A DNA stretch of 64,000 bases from Okibacterium fritillariae (GTDB lineage: Bacteria; Actinomycetota; Actinomycetes; Actinomycetales; Microbacteriaceae): assembly GCF_900167575.1 (NCBI RefSeq), contig NZ_FUZP01000003.1, forward strand, positions 124,001 to 188,000. Direction: 5' to 3'. The position numbers and the translations under genes are program-made. Positions 1 to 8,517 of this stretch are shown here, in pieces. The notes below the pieces were generated by a model. It ran no database searches. It was not told the DNA's origin and saw only the letters and a program-made list of their open reading frames with translations. Numbering within the stretch: the first letter of the stretch is position 1; the number at the start of each line of letters is the position of its first letter.

Positions 1-1076
1 CCCGCATCGACGTCGGCATCGACGTCAGAGGCGGCGTCCGAGGTGGCCCCGGAGGCCTGCAACGAACCCGGCGCACTCTCGCGCAAAGCCAGCTCGAAAT
101 CGACCAGACGGTGCCGGCCGATGCCGTCATAACCGTCGATGCGCTCAGCCAGCATCTCGAGCGCCACCCGCGCCAACTCGTGCGTATTCGGCGACACCGA
201 CGACAGGCTCGGGAACGTCGTGGCGTCGAACGCGATGTTGTCCCAGCCGATCACGGCCACATCATCCGGAATCGAAATGCCCCGCTCGTGCAGAGCACGC
301 AGGGCACCGATGGCCGCGAGATCGTCGCGGCACATGAGCGCATCGAAGCGGATGCCGCGATCGATCGCCTCTCCGACCGCCCGGGCCGCCTCATCCGACG
401 CGATGGCCCCCGTGGGGATCAACAGATCGTGTTCGACCGGCAGGCCGCGGCTCTCGAGGCCCTGTTGATAGCCGACGATGCGCTGCCTCGACGTCCACGA
501 CAGCCCCTCGTTCTCGTGCCCCACGAAGGCGATGCGCGTGCGGCCGAGATCCGCGAGATGCTCGGTGGCCACGGTCGCCGCCGCGACGTTGTCGATCATG
601 ACGCGGTCGACGCTGAGCGGCGCGGGCCCCTCGCCCAGCAAGACCATGGGCAGGTCGCCGTGCCGCTCGGCGATCTCGCGCGACGACATCTGCGAGGGCT
701 GCAACAGCATGCCGTCGACGAGGCCGGCCTCGCTCGCGGACAGCACCGCCCGCTCACCCTCGATGGTGCCCTCGGTCTCTTCGAGCAGCACGCGATAGCC
801 CGAGCCCGTCGCCGCGGCCGCCTTCGAGACGACGTTGGCGAGCTCGGAGAAGTAGGGCAGCCGCACATCCGCGAAGGCCAGCGCGATCAGGCCCGTGCGC
901 CCCGTTGCGAGCCGCCGGCCGATGGCGTTGGGCCGATAGCCGAGCTCGTCGATGGCCCGCTGCACGCGCTCGCGCATGGGCGCCGACACGTTGGGGTGGG
1001 CGTGCACCACGTTGGAGACGGTCTTCATCGACACCCCAGCGTGCTCGGCCACGTCCTGTAAACGAACTCCCGCCAT
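1..1076 (-). CDS. LacI-family transcriptional regulator (3' end beyond window)
   Basis: DNA-binding sugar-responsive repressor. An N-terminal helix-turn-helix (LQDVAEHAGVSMKTVSNVV, residues 6-24) is followed by the family hinge and a periplasmic-binding-protein-like effector domain ending near LVDFELALRESAG. The start is the ATG at 1076, just before the HTH, as is usual in the family. The frame then continues through an Ala/Asp/Ser-rich tail (DVDADVDA) and is still open at base 1, so 358 residues are visible and the stop is missing. It is divergent from the sugar ABC transporter and glycosidase genes, and it probably represses them through the operator at 1233-1246. The ligand is inferred from context to be an arabino-oligosaccharide. 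Confidence 0.93.
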   Translation of the reverse strand, partial: MAGVRLQDVAEHAGVSMKTVSNVVHAHPNVSAPMRERVQRAIDELGYRPNAIGRRLATGRTGLIALAFADVRLPYFSELANVVSKAAAATGSGYRVLLEETEGTIEGERAVLSASEAGLVDGMLLQPSQMSSREIAERHGDLPMVLLGEGPAPLSVDRVMIDNVAAATVATEHLADLGRTRIAFVGHENEGLSWTSRQRIVGYQQGLESRGLPVEHDLLIPTGAIASDEAARAVGEAIDRGIRFDALMCRDDLAAIGALRALHERGISIPDDVAVIGWDNIAFDATTFPSLSSVSPNTHELARVALEMLAERIDGYDGIGRHRLVDFELALRESAPGSLQASGATSDAASDVDADVDA

Positions 1077-1220
1077 GGTTCCTCCGATGTCGCGTGTGGT
1101 GTCTCGCGTGTGCTGCCGGTGCCACGACGGCGGATGACCGCACCCGCGTCGCTCGCCCCGAACTCTAGACCCGGAGCATGCCGTGCCGCCAGATTACCGC
1201 GCTGGAGAAATGTCTAGATC

Positions 1221-1249
1221 TTGACGGCCGACTTCTAGCGCTGTAAATT
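1221..1249 (+). promoter_or_regulatory. Promoter of the sugar ABC/GH43 operon
   Basis: A -35 box TTGACG (1221-1226), a 17-base spacer and a -10 box TAAATT (1244-1249) lie about 80 bases upstream of the binding-protein gene. This is the best sigma-70-type match in the 253-base divergent region. The gene has a strong ribosome site (AAGGAGAG) just before ATG 1330. Confidence 0.65.
1233..1246. promoter_or_regulatory. Probable LacI-type operator
   Basis: TTCTAGCGCTGTAA is an imperfect palindrome centred on AGCGCT, the CG-centred form typical of LacI/GalR-family operators. It overlaps the spacer and the -10 box of the promoter at 1221-1249, so a bound repressor would block RNA polymerase. The adjacent LacI gene is the natural partner. 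Confidence 0.5.
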
Positions 1250-1329
1250 CACCTTCGACGCCCGATCATTCTTGAGGGGCGCCACCCTGTGCACCGCCCA
1301 TCGGGCGTAAAACTCAAAGGAGAGTACTC

Positions 1330-2646
1330 ATGAAGAAGGGAACCGCCCGCAGAGCACTTGCGGCGACACTGGCGCTCGGCGTCGGCCTGGCCCTGACGGC
1401 CTGCGGGTCATCGGGCAGCACCGGCGGAGGCGCCTCCGTCTCTGGCGAGGACTACGACGGCCCCAAAGTCTCGATCAGCTTCTGGAACGGCTGGACCGGT
1501 GGCGCAGCCCCCGTTCTCGTGCCGAAGCTCATCGAGAAGTTCAACAGCGAGCACGACAACATCGAGGTCAAGAACGTGCCCATGGAATGGGCCGACGTCA
1601 ACAAGAAGCTCCCCCTGGCGGTCAAGGCCGGCAAGGGTCCGGATGTCGCGGTGGCCCACGGCGACGACGTGGCAACTTACGCGGCGCAGGGTTTGCTGCT
1701 GAAGGCCGACGACATCGTCAAGGCGCTCGGCTACTCGGCCGAGGACTTCCCCGAAGGCCTCATGGACGCGGGCGCATACTCGGGCAACCAGTACGGCATC
1801 CCGTGGAGCGTCACGCCCCTCGGCCTCTACGTCAACAACGATGTGCTGAAGGCCGCGGGCATCGACCCGGCCACCGTCCCCTCCGACAAGGACGCCTACA
1901 TGAAGGCGCTCGAAGCCCTCAAGGCGGCCGGCGTGCAGGGCGAATGGGTCGACGGCTACGTCTTCACGGGCACGTTCGAGTTCCAGTCGCTGCTCTGGCA
2001 GTTCGGCGGCGACCTCTACAACGAGGATGTCTCGAAGGCCACGTTCAACTCCGACGCGGGTGTCCAGGCGCTCACGCACATGACCGACCTCATCAAGGAC
2101 GGCTACAGCCCCGCCAACGTCGCCCAGGACGGCAACATCAAGGGCCTCCTGGCCGGCAAGACCGCCTACAACTGGAACGGTGTCTGGCAGACCACCAACG
2201 AGGGCTTCAACTCGATCGACTGGACCGTCGCCCCCGTTCCGCAGATCGGCACCGAGAAGGCCGTCTGGTCGAGCTCGACGCACTGGATGTTCCTGAACAA
2301 CAAGGGCCAGGACAAGAACAAGACGGCCGCGGCCGCCACGTTCGTCAAGTGGATGAACGCCAACTCGGCCGGTTGGGCCGAGACCGGTGAGCTCCCCGCC
2401 GCCAACGAGGTGCGCAACGACCCGGCCCTCGTCGAGAAGTACCCCAACCTGAAGCCGTTCCTCGACCAGCTCCCCTACGCGCACTACGAGACGAGCGCCC
2501 CCGGCATCACCGCCGCGAACGCGTTCATCACGACGGCGCTCAACGAAGCGGTCACCGGCAAGAAGGACCCGAAGCAGGCCCTGGACGACGCGGCCGCCAA
2601 GGCCGACGAGGTCCTCAAGCAGAACAAGACCAAGTACGGTGACTAA
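1330..2646 (+). CDS. Sugar ABC transporter substrate-binding lipoprotein
   Basis: Extracellular family-1 solute-binding protein (438 aa) that captures a sugar or oligosaccharide and delivers it to the two permeases encoded next. The N-terminus is a lipoprotein signal (MKKGTARRALAATLALG, lipobox LTAC with Cys25), followed by a Gly/Ser linker and a typical alternating alpha/beta fold. Motifs such as FWNGWTGG and AYNWNGVWQTT fit the maltose/lactose-type cluster. The stop overlaps the next gene by 8 bases. No ATPase gene lies nearby, so the system probably uses a shared MsiK-type ATPase, which is common in actinobacteria; that part is inference. Confidence 0.93.
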   Translation: MKKGTARRALAATLALGVGLALTACGSSGSTGGGASVSGEDYDGPKVSISFWNGWTGGAAPVLVPKLIEKFNSEHDNIEVKNVPMEWADVNKKLPLAVKAGKGPDVAVAHGDDVATYAAQGLLLKADDIVKALGYSAEDFPEGLMDAGAYSGNQYGIPWSVTPLGLYVNNDVLKAAGIDPATVPSDKDAYMKALEALKAAGVQGEWVDGYVFTGTFEFQSLLWQFGGDLYNEDVSKATFNSDAGVQALTHMTDLIKDGYSPANVAQDGNIKGLLAGKTAYNWNGVWQTTNEGFNSIDWTVAPVPQIGTEKAVWSSSTHWMFLNNKGQDKNKTAAAATFVKWMNANSAGWAETGELPAANEVRNDPALVEKYPNLKPFLDQLPYAHYETSAPGITAANAFITTALNEAVTGKKDPKQALDDAAAKADEVLKQNKTKYGD

Positions 2647-3616
2647 TTCCAGCACGATGGCCGGTCCCAACCCGGCCGCGCCCGCTGTGGCGGTGCCCCC
2701 GGCTCGCCGACGTTCACGCGTCGGCAAGTCGGGGGCACCCCGCCGCACCGGCACCGCCTACCTGTTCCTCGCGCCCTTCCTGATCCTGTTCGGCATCTTC
2801 GTGATCGCGCCGGCCATCTTCGGCCTCGTGATCAGCGTCACCGACTGGAGCCCCTACAAGGCCGAGCAGGCCTTCATCGGGTTGCAGAACTACATCGACC
2901 TGTTCACCCCCGGGTCGATCACCTTCGGCGACTTCTGGCAGAGCATGGGCGCCACCGGCATCTTCACACTGCTGAGCGTGCCCGTCATGCTCGTCGTGCC
3001 CCTGCTGCTCGCCGTCTTGCTCAACAACAAGATCAAGGGCGGCACGGCGTTCCGTGCCATCTTCTTCGCGCCCTACGTGCTCGGCGTCGCCGTCATCGGC
3101 GTCGTGTGGCGCTATGTGCTCGACACGCAGTCCGGCATCCTGAACTACCTGCTCGGGCTCGTCGGTCTCCCCTCCGACCTGCCCTGGACGGTCGACGTTC
3201 CGTGGGCCTGGGTATCGCTCGTGGGCGTGACCGTGTGGTGGACGCTGGGCTTCAACGCCGTCATCCTGCTCGCGGGCCTCAAGGGCATCAGCGCCGACCT
3301 CTATGAGGCGGCCTCGCTCGACGGCGCCGGCGCTATTCGCAAGTTCTTCAGCGTGACCCTGCCCGGGCTGCGACCCGTGATGCTGTTCGTGACGACCACC
3401 ACCATCCTCGCGTCGGCGAACATGTTCGGCCAGTCGTTCATCCTCACCAAGGGTGGGCCGGGCAATGCCACGCGCACGGTCATCATGTACATCTCCGACC
3501 AGGGTCTCGCGCAGAGCAACATGGGCGCGGCCTCGGCCATGAGCTACATCCTGTTCGCCGTGCTCGCCATCATCAGCGTCATCAACTTCCGTCTACAGCG
3601 CGAACGCGCGGAGTAA
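2639..3616 (+). CDS. Sugar ABC transporter permease, MalF type
   Basis: Inner-membrane subunit of the sugar importer (325 aa). A 40-residue basic, Ala/Pro-rich cytoplasmic N-terminus is followed by six predicted transmembrane segments. The ATPase-coupling EAA loop is visible around residues 221-245 (EAASLDGAGAIRKFF). The GTG start at 2639 lies inside the end of the binding-protein gene, so the two are translationally coupled. It is followed 8 bases later by the second permease. Confidence 0.93.
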   Translation: MTNSSTMAGPNPAAPAVAVPPARRRSRVGKSGAPRRTGTAYLFLAPFLILFGIFVIAPAIFGLVISVTDWSPYKAEQAFIGLQNYIDLFTPGSITFGDFWQSMGATGIFTLLSVPVMLVVPLLLAVLLNNKIKGGTAFRAIFFAPYVLGVAVIGVVWRYVLDTQSGILNYLLGLVGLPSDLPWTVDVPWAWVSLVGVTVWWTLGFNAVILLAGLKGISADLYEAASLDGAGAIRKFFSVTLPGLRPVMLFVTTTTILASANMFGQSFILTKGGPGNATRTVIMYISDQGLAQSNMGAASAMSYILFAVLAIISVINFRLQRERAE

Positions 3617-3624
3617 GGACACAG

Positions 3625-4632
3625 ATGTCTACCTCAACCCCCACCCGCCCCCGCGGCGGCGACGACGGCGTCGAGGGTGCCGGCAGCGCCAACGGAAACG
3701 GCAGCGCCAGCGGCAACGGCGGCGGCAACGGCGGCGCGAGCAGCGGTTCGGGCAGCGGGCGCGGCCGGGCGGATGCCTCAGCCACCGCCGCGCCGAAACG
3801 CCGCTTCCGGCCCCGCACCGTGCGTGAAGCCATCCTCTACGTGGTGCTCGTCGTCGTGTCGCTCATCATCGTGCTGCCGCTCCTGTGGGTGCTCATCACG
3901 TCGTTCAAGACCGACGGCGACGTCATCACCAACCCCTACGGCTTCATCCCCAACCCGTTCTCGACCGAGGCCTACGCCACGCTGTCGTCGGGGCAGCAGC
4001 CGATCTTCCGCTGGCTGCTGAACAGCTTCCTCGCGGCCACGCTGCAGACCATCCTCATCCTCGTCACCGCGTCGGCCGCAGCCTACGCCCTGGCCCGGCT
4101 CGAGTTCCGGGGCAAGAAACTCGTCTTCGGCCTCATCATCGCGACGCTGCTCGTGCCGCCGGTCATCTTCCTCATCCCCAACTACCTCATCGTGCAGAAT
4201 CTCGGATGGCTCGACACCATCTGGGCGATCTCGATCCCGGGTGCGGCGAGCGCTTTTGGCGTGTTCTTCCTGCGCCAGTTCTTCGTCGGATTGCCCATGG
4301 AGATCGAGGAGGCGGCGCGCATCGACGGCGCCGGCGATCTGCGCATCTTCCTGCAGATCATCGTGCCCCTGTCGCGACCGGCGCTCGCCACCCTCGCGGT
4401 GCTGAGCTTCCTGGCCAACTGGAACGACTTCCTGTGGCCCATCTACGTGCTCCTCAGCCCCGAGAACCTCACGCTGCAGCCGGGTCTGTCGCAGCTGCAG
4501 GGCGCCTACTCGACGCACTTCTCGATCGTCATGGCCGGTGCCGTGATCGCGTCGGTGCCCGTGCTCATCCTGTTCGCGCTCGCACAGCGCCAGATCGTCG
4601 ACAGCGTCGCATCCTCGGGCGTGAAGGGCTGA
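3625..4632 (+). CDS. Sugar ABC transporter permease, MalG type
   Basis: Second permease of the importer (335 aa). Six membrane segments and an EAA loop near residue 228 (EEAARIDGAGDLRIF) identify the MalG branch. The cytoplasmic N-terminus carries an unusual low-complexity stretch (about residues 20-50) of Gly, Asn, Ser and Ala with no counterpart in most family members. The stop codon overlaps the ATG of the following GH43 gene in an ATGA arrangement, tying the enzyme to the transporter operon. Confidence 0.93.
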   Translation: MSTSTPTRPRGGDDGVEGAGSANGNGSASGNGGGNGGASSGSGSGRGRADASATAAPKRRFRPRTVREAILYVVLVVVSLIIVLPLLWVLITSFKTDGDVITNPYGFIPNPFSTEAYATLSSGQQPIFRWLLNSFLAATLQTILILVTASAAAYALARLEFRGKKLVFGLIIATLLVPPVIFLIPNYLIVQNLGWLDTIWAISIPGAASAFGVFFLRQFFVGLPMEIEEAARIDGAGDLRIFLQIIVPLSRPALATLAVLSFLANWNDFLWPIYVLLSPENLTLQPGLSQLQGAYSTHFSIVMAGAVIASVPVLILFALAQRQIVDSVASSGVKG

Positions 4633-5696
4633 TGCGGATGCGGGAACGCGGCGCTCGGGCCGGTGCCCGTGCTGGTTCGGGTATTGGCGCGACAAGGCGG
4701 GCGGATGCGCGAGCGATCAGTGCGCTGGCCGTTCTCGCCGCGGGGGCCCTCGCCCTGACCGCGTGCTCGGGCGCCGGCTCGGGCGACGGGAGCGGTGGCG
4801 ACACCGAGGCTCCAGCATCCGCGACGCCCGCTTTTGCGATCGACCAGGATTTTCCCGACCCCGACGTGCTGCGCGTCGGCGACACCTACTACGCCTACGC
4901 GACCAACAGCCCCGCGGCGAATCTGCAATACGCCACGTCGACCGATCTCGAGACGTGGCAGGTCGCCGGCGACGACGCCTTTCCCGACCTGCCCGCCTGG
5001 GCCGACGAGGGCCGCACCTGGGCCCCCGATGTGACCGAGCTGGCCGACGGGCGTTTCGCGCTCTACTTCACGGCGCAGGATGCCGAGTCGGGCCAGCAGT
5101 GCATCGGCGCGGCCACGGCCGATGCGCCGACCGGCCCGTTCGTGGGTGCGAGCGACACCCCGCTCCTCTGCCCGCTCGACGAGGGCGGCGCCATCGACGC
5201 GTCGAGCTTCACCGACACCGACGGCGCGCGTTACCTCGTGTGGAAGAACGACGGCAACTGCTGCGGGCTCGACACCTGGTTGCAGCTGTCCCCCCTCGGT
5301 GCGGATGGCGTCACGCTCGCCGGTGAGCCGACCCGCCTGTTGCAGCAGACCGAGGCGTGGGAGGGGTCGCTCATCGAGGCGCCGGTCATCGTGAAACACG
5401 ACGATTCCTACGTGCTCTTCTACTCGGCGAACGACTACGGCGGCGAGGCTTACGCCACGGGTTACGCCACCGCGACGGCGCTGGCCGGCCCCTATACGAA
5501 GGCCGACGGCCCGCTGCTCACCACCGAGATCACCGACGACGCCTACGTCGGCCCCGGCGGTCAGGATGTCGTCGCGGGACCCGATGGGAAAGACCGCATC
5601 TTCTTCCACTCGTGGGATCCGGCGATCGTCTACCGCGGCATGAACGTGCTGCCCCTCAGCTGGAACGGTTCGACGCCCGTCGTCGACCTGCCGTAA
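4632..5696 (+). CDS. GH43-family glycosidase lipoprotein
   Basis: Surface-anchored five-bladed beta-propeller glycoside hydrolase (354 aa), probably releasing arabinose or xylose from plant polysaccharide fragments. It has a basic N-terminus, a lipobox LTAC near residue 45, and a Gly/Ser linker. GH43 motifs follow: FPDPDVLRVG (general base Asp, about residue 76), DASSFTDTDG (about 188) and IEAPVIVK (acid Glu, about 248). The start at ATG 4632 overlaps the upstream stop; the long open frame further upstream is antisense-like noise. GH43 is secure by motif, but substrate specificity cannot be read from sequence alone. Confidence 0.88.
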   Translation: MRMRERGARAGARAGSGIGATRRADARAISALAVLAAGALALTACSGAGSGDGSGGDTEAPASATPAFAIDQDFPDPDVLRVGDTYYAYATNSPAANLQYATSTDLETWQVAGDDAFPDLPAWADEGRTWAPDVTELADGRFALYFTAQDAESGQQCIGAATADAPTGPFVGASDTPLLCPLDEGGAIDASSFTDTDGARYLVWKNDGNCCGLDTWLQLSPLGADGVTLAGEPTRLLQQTEAWEGSLIEAPVIVKHDDSYVLFYSANDYGGEAYATGYATATALAGPYTKADGPLLTTEITDDAYVGPGGQDVVAGPDGKDRIFFHSWDPAIVYRGMNVLPLSWNGSTPVVDLP

Positions 5697-5753
5697 CCCC
5701 GGGCACTCCGCCCTCAGACACCCCGCTCGACCAACCCTCAACGTGGAGGAAAC

Positions 5754-8000
5754 ATGAGAAAGCTCTCCCTTGCCGCCGGCTTCACGGCCGCGGCCCTGCT
5801 GCTCGGGGTGGCGCCAGCCGCCGCCGCGGGCGCGGGAATCGCCCAACCGGTCGCGACCGGCGCGAACGGCGCGACGACGACCGCATCTGCGTCTGCGTCT
5901 GCGTCTGCGGCAACCGTCGGGGCCCCGACATCCGTCACCCCCGCCGCGGGCGCCCGCGCCGCCGTGGCCGCCGACACGTTCACGAACCCGCTGACGCTCA
6001 CGCTCGCCGACGGCCGACCCGCCGAACAATGCGCCGACCCCGACGTGATCCGCTCGGCCGACCCGGCCGATGCCGCCTGGTACCTCTTCTGCACGCGCGA
6101 CGCACTCGATTCCGAGGAGACGAACCCCGACGGCAGCCTGCGTTTCTACAGCATCCCGACCTATCGGTCGACCGACCTCGTGACCTGGACGTTCGTCACC
6201 GAGGCGCTGCCCGAGAAGCCCGCCTGGATCAATGACGGCGACATGTGGGCGCCGGACGTCGTCTTCCTGAACGGCAAATACAACCTCTATTACACGGCCA
6301 CCAAGACGGTCGGCCCCGACACCAACGGCGACGGCGTTCCGGATGACGGGGGCGCGGCCATCGGCGTCGCCACCTCGGACAGCCCCGCCGGCCCCTGGAC
6401 CGACTCGGGCGGACCCGTCGTCGCACCGGCCGCCCCTCCCGGCGGCAACCCCAACGACCGCCGCTGGACCTTCGACCCCGAGGTCATCACGGCCGACGGC
6501 CAGAACTACCTCTACTACGGCAGCTACTTCGGCGGCCTCTCGGTGCGCGAGCTCAGCGCCGACGGCCTCACCACCGACCCCGCCACTCAGGTGCAGATCT
6601 CGATCTCCAACCGCTACGAGGGCACCAACGTCGTCGAACACGACGGCTACTACTACCTGCTCGGCTCGGCCACCAACTGCTGCGCCGGGCCCCTCACGGG
6701 CTACGGCGTCTTCGTCGGCCGCTCGACGAGCCCCACCGGGCCCTTCGTCGACAAGACGGGCACATCGCTCCTCGCCGGCCGCGTGGGCGGCACCCCGCTG
6801 CTGCACCAGAACGGCAACCGCTGGATCGGCACGGGCCACAACACCATGGCGACCGACCTCGCGGGGACATCCTGGATCGTCTACCACGCCGTCGACCGCA
6901 ACGACCCCTACATGGTCGAGGGTGAGACCTACACGAAGCGCCCCGTGCTCATGGACCGCATCGACTGGGTGGATGGCTGGCCCACCGTTCGTGGCGGCGC
7001 CGGGCCGAGCGACACCCCTCAGCCCGCACCCGTGACGGTTGCCGGGCAGGCCGCCGCTCCGGCATCCACCCCCGTCGTGCAGCCGAAACCCGGCGAGACG
7101 ATCGCCGCACTGTCGGATGACTTCGACGGTGACGCGCTCGGTGCCCAGTGGTCGTGGACTCGCCAACCGGATGCCTCGAGCTTCGGTGTCGCCGACGGCT
7201 CGTTCAGCTTCGACACGCAGGCGGGCGACCTCGGCCCCGAGGCGAACGCCGCCGGACTCGTCACCGAGGCCGCGCCCGAGGGCGACTATGTGGTCGAGAC
7301 GCGCGTGTCGGTGAACGTGCCCGCCGAGGGCTGCTGCCAAAACTACGTGCAGGGCGGCATCGTGCTCTACACCGACGACGGCAACTTCATCAAGCACGCG
7401 GTGTCGTCGATCTGGGAGACCCGCCAAACCGAGTTCGCCAAGCGTCAGAGCCCCGTTCCGGCCGGATACCCGGTCTACGGCAACGGCGTCGGCGGCCCCG
7501 TCGGCGACGAAACCTACCTGCGCATCGTGCGCCAGCACAGCGAAACCGAGAACCTCTACACGGGTTACACGAGCCTCGACGGACAGACCTGGGATGAATC
7601 GGGCACCTGGACGACCCCGCTCGGCGTGACGCCGCGCATCGGCCTCGTCTCGATGGCAGGCTCGGGCTTCACGACCACGTTCGACTACGTGCGCGTGTCG
7701 GGCCTGGCCGCAGCCCCGGTCGAACCGACCGAACCGCCCGTCGACCCGACCACTCCCCCGGCGCCGCCCGTCACGCCGACTCCCTCGGCCACGGCCGTGC
7801 CGATCGTGCCGGGCGCGACCTCGTCGGCCGCTCCCGCGGGTGACCCGGATGCCATCCGCCGCGGTTCTCTCTCGCAGACGGGCGCCGACGGCTCGACGCT
7901 CGGGCTCGTCGCGGGCATCGCGGCCGTGCTGGTGGTGGCGGGTCTCGTGCTCGTCCTCCTGCGGCGCCGAGCCGCCAAGCACAGCACCGACCGCAGCTAA
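5754..8000 (+). CDS. Secreted GH43-family glycosidase with C-terminal sortase-like anchor
   Basis: Large extracellular enzyme (748 aa). It has a signal peptide (MRKLSLAAGFTAAALLLG), an Ala/Ser/Thr linker with a SASASASA run, and a GH43 propeller from about 80 to 420 with ADPDV (base, ~94), FDPEV (~240) and YEGTN (acid Glu, ~289). A C-terminal concanavalin-like module (about 455-650, starting DDFDGDALGAQWSW) resembles the GH43-associated DUF1349 type. A Pro/Thr linker then leads to LSQTG (about 706), a hydrophobic helix and an Arg-rich tail, the layout of a cell-wall sorting signal with a non-standard motif. It lies 57 bases after the GH43 lipoprotein and probably shares its transcript. Confidence 0.9.
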   Translation: MRKLSLAAGFTAAALLLGVAPAAAAGAGIAQPVATGANGATTTASASASASAATVGAPTSVTPAAGARAAVAADTFTNPLTLTLADGRPAEQCADPDVIRSADPADAAWYLFCTRDALDSEETNPDGSLRFYSIPTYRSTDLVTWTFVTEALPEKPAWINDGDMWAPDVVFLNGKYNLYYTATKTVGPDTNGDGVPDDGGAAIGVATSDSPAGPWTDSGGPVVAPAAPPGGNPNDRRWTFDPEVITADGQNYLYYGSYFGGLSVRELSADGLTTDPATQVQISISNRYEGTNVVEHDGYYYLLGSATNCCAGPLTGYGVFVGRSTSPTGPFVDKTGTSLLAGRVGGTPLLHQNGNRWIGTGHNTMATDLAGTSWIVYHAVDRNDPYMVEGETYTKRPVLMDRIDWVDGWPTVRGGAGPSDTPQPAPVTVAGQAAAPASTPVVQPKPGETIAALSDDFDGDALGAQWSWTRQPDASSFGVADGSFSFDTQAGDLGPEANAAGLVTEAAPEGDYVVETRVSVNVPAEGCCQNYVQGGIVLYTDDGNFIKHAVSSIWETRQTEFAKRQSPVPAGYPVYGNGVGGPVGDETYLRIVRQHSETENLYTGYTSLDGQTWDESGTWTTPLGVTPRIGLVSMAGSGFTTTFDYVRVSGLAAAPVEPTEPPVDPTTPPAPPVTPTPSATAVPIVPGATSSAAPAGDPDAIRRGSLSQTGADGSTLGLVAGIAAVLVVAGLVLVLLRRRAAKHSTDRS

Positions 8001-8014
8001 CCCGCCGCACCACT

Positions 8015-8047
8015 GAGGGCCGGGACGACACGTTCATCCCGGCCCTC
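8015..8047 (+). terminator. Hairpin after the sugar/GH43 operon
   Basis: Perfect 11-bp inverted repeat (GAGGGCCGGGA / TCCCGGCCCTC) with an 11-base loop, 15 bases after the stop codon, followed by a weak T-containing stretch. Probable operon terminator. Confidence 0.7.
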
Positions 8048-8084
8048 TTGCCTCTTCCGATATTCCGGAATAGACTGCACATGC

Positions 8085-8116
8085 AGACCCCCCCGCACAC
8101 GTGGATATGGGGGTCT
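8085..8116 (-). terminator. Small hairpin after the DUF3800 remnant
   Basis: AGACCCCC pairs with GGGGGTCT across a 16-base loop, just beyond the stop of the minus-strand DUF3800 fragment. It could be that gene's old terminator. There is no U-tract, so this is a weak call. A perfect palindrome TATTCCGGAATA lies next to it at 8061-8072. Confidence 0.3.
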
Positions 8117-8128
8117 CGCTGTTTAAGC

Positions 8129-8482
8129 TCAGATGGATTGAGGCTCTCGAGCGAGATCTCGCTCGGCCAAGTAGGTTCGATACCAGTCCCAGGCGAAGGA
8201 TTGCGCGTCGTGACGGTCAATCGCCGCGTTCGCGCTCCACGCAACGAGATCTGCCATCTGTATGAGCTGCGAGGCGCTGGAGTCGAGATGCACGGCATCC
8301 TCGATGATGCGCCGTTGCGACAAAGGCAACTGCCGGTGTGTCGAGCGATACGACGTGTCCGATCCGTCGCCGTCCATGAAGATCAGACATAGACGATCAA
8401 ACCCGACGCCGGATGGCCGGAATCGTCGATGTAGATCATTCGGTTCAGGGAGGCTGGCATGAGCACACGGCAGGAGCCTCAT
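8129..8482 (-). pseudogene. 5'-truncated DUF3800-family remnant
   Basis: The last ~100 residues match the C-terminal half of DUF3800 proteins (predicted nuclease-like family): SQRRIIEDAVHLDSSASQ, QMADLVAWSANAA and a closing WYRTYLAER. The family is normally about 230-260 aa and begins with an acidic YxDESG motif; nothing like it is present upstream. The neighbouring aminotransferase gene, same strand, ends at 8518. The first in-frame ATG would give only 117 aa. I read it as a decayed fragment, probably no longer functional, although a short expressed product cannot be excluded. Confidence 0.6.
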
Positions 8483-8517
8483 GGCTCTCAAACTGTGCGC
8501 GAGGTCAGGCGGGGCTG

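Noticed and set aside
4506-7982. A 1158-codon open frame on the minus strand
   Set aside because: It lies antisense to two GH43 genes with clear motifs, has Arg/Gly/Val-rich shadow composition and no domain. High GC makes stop codons rare in the complementary frame.
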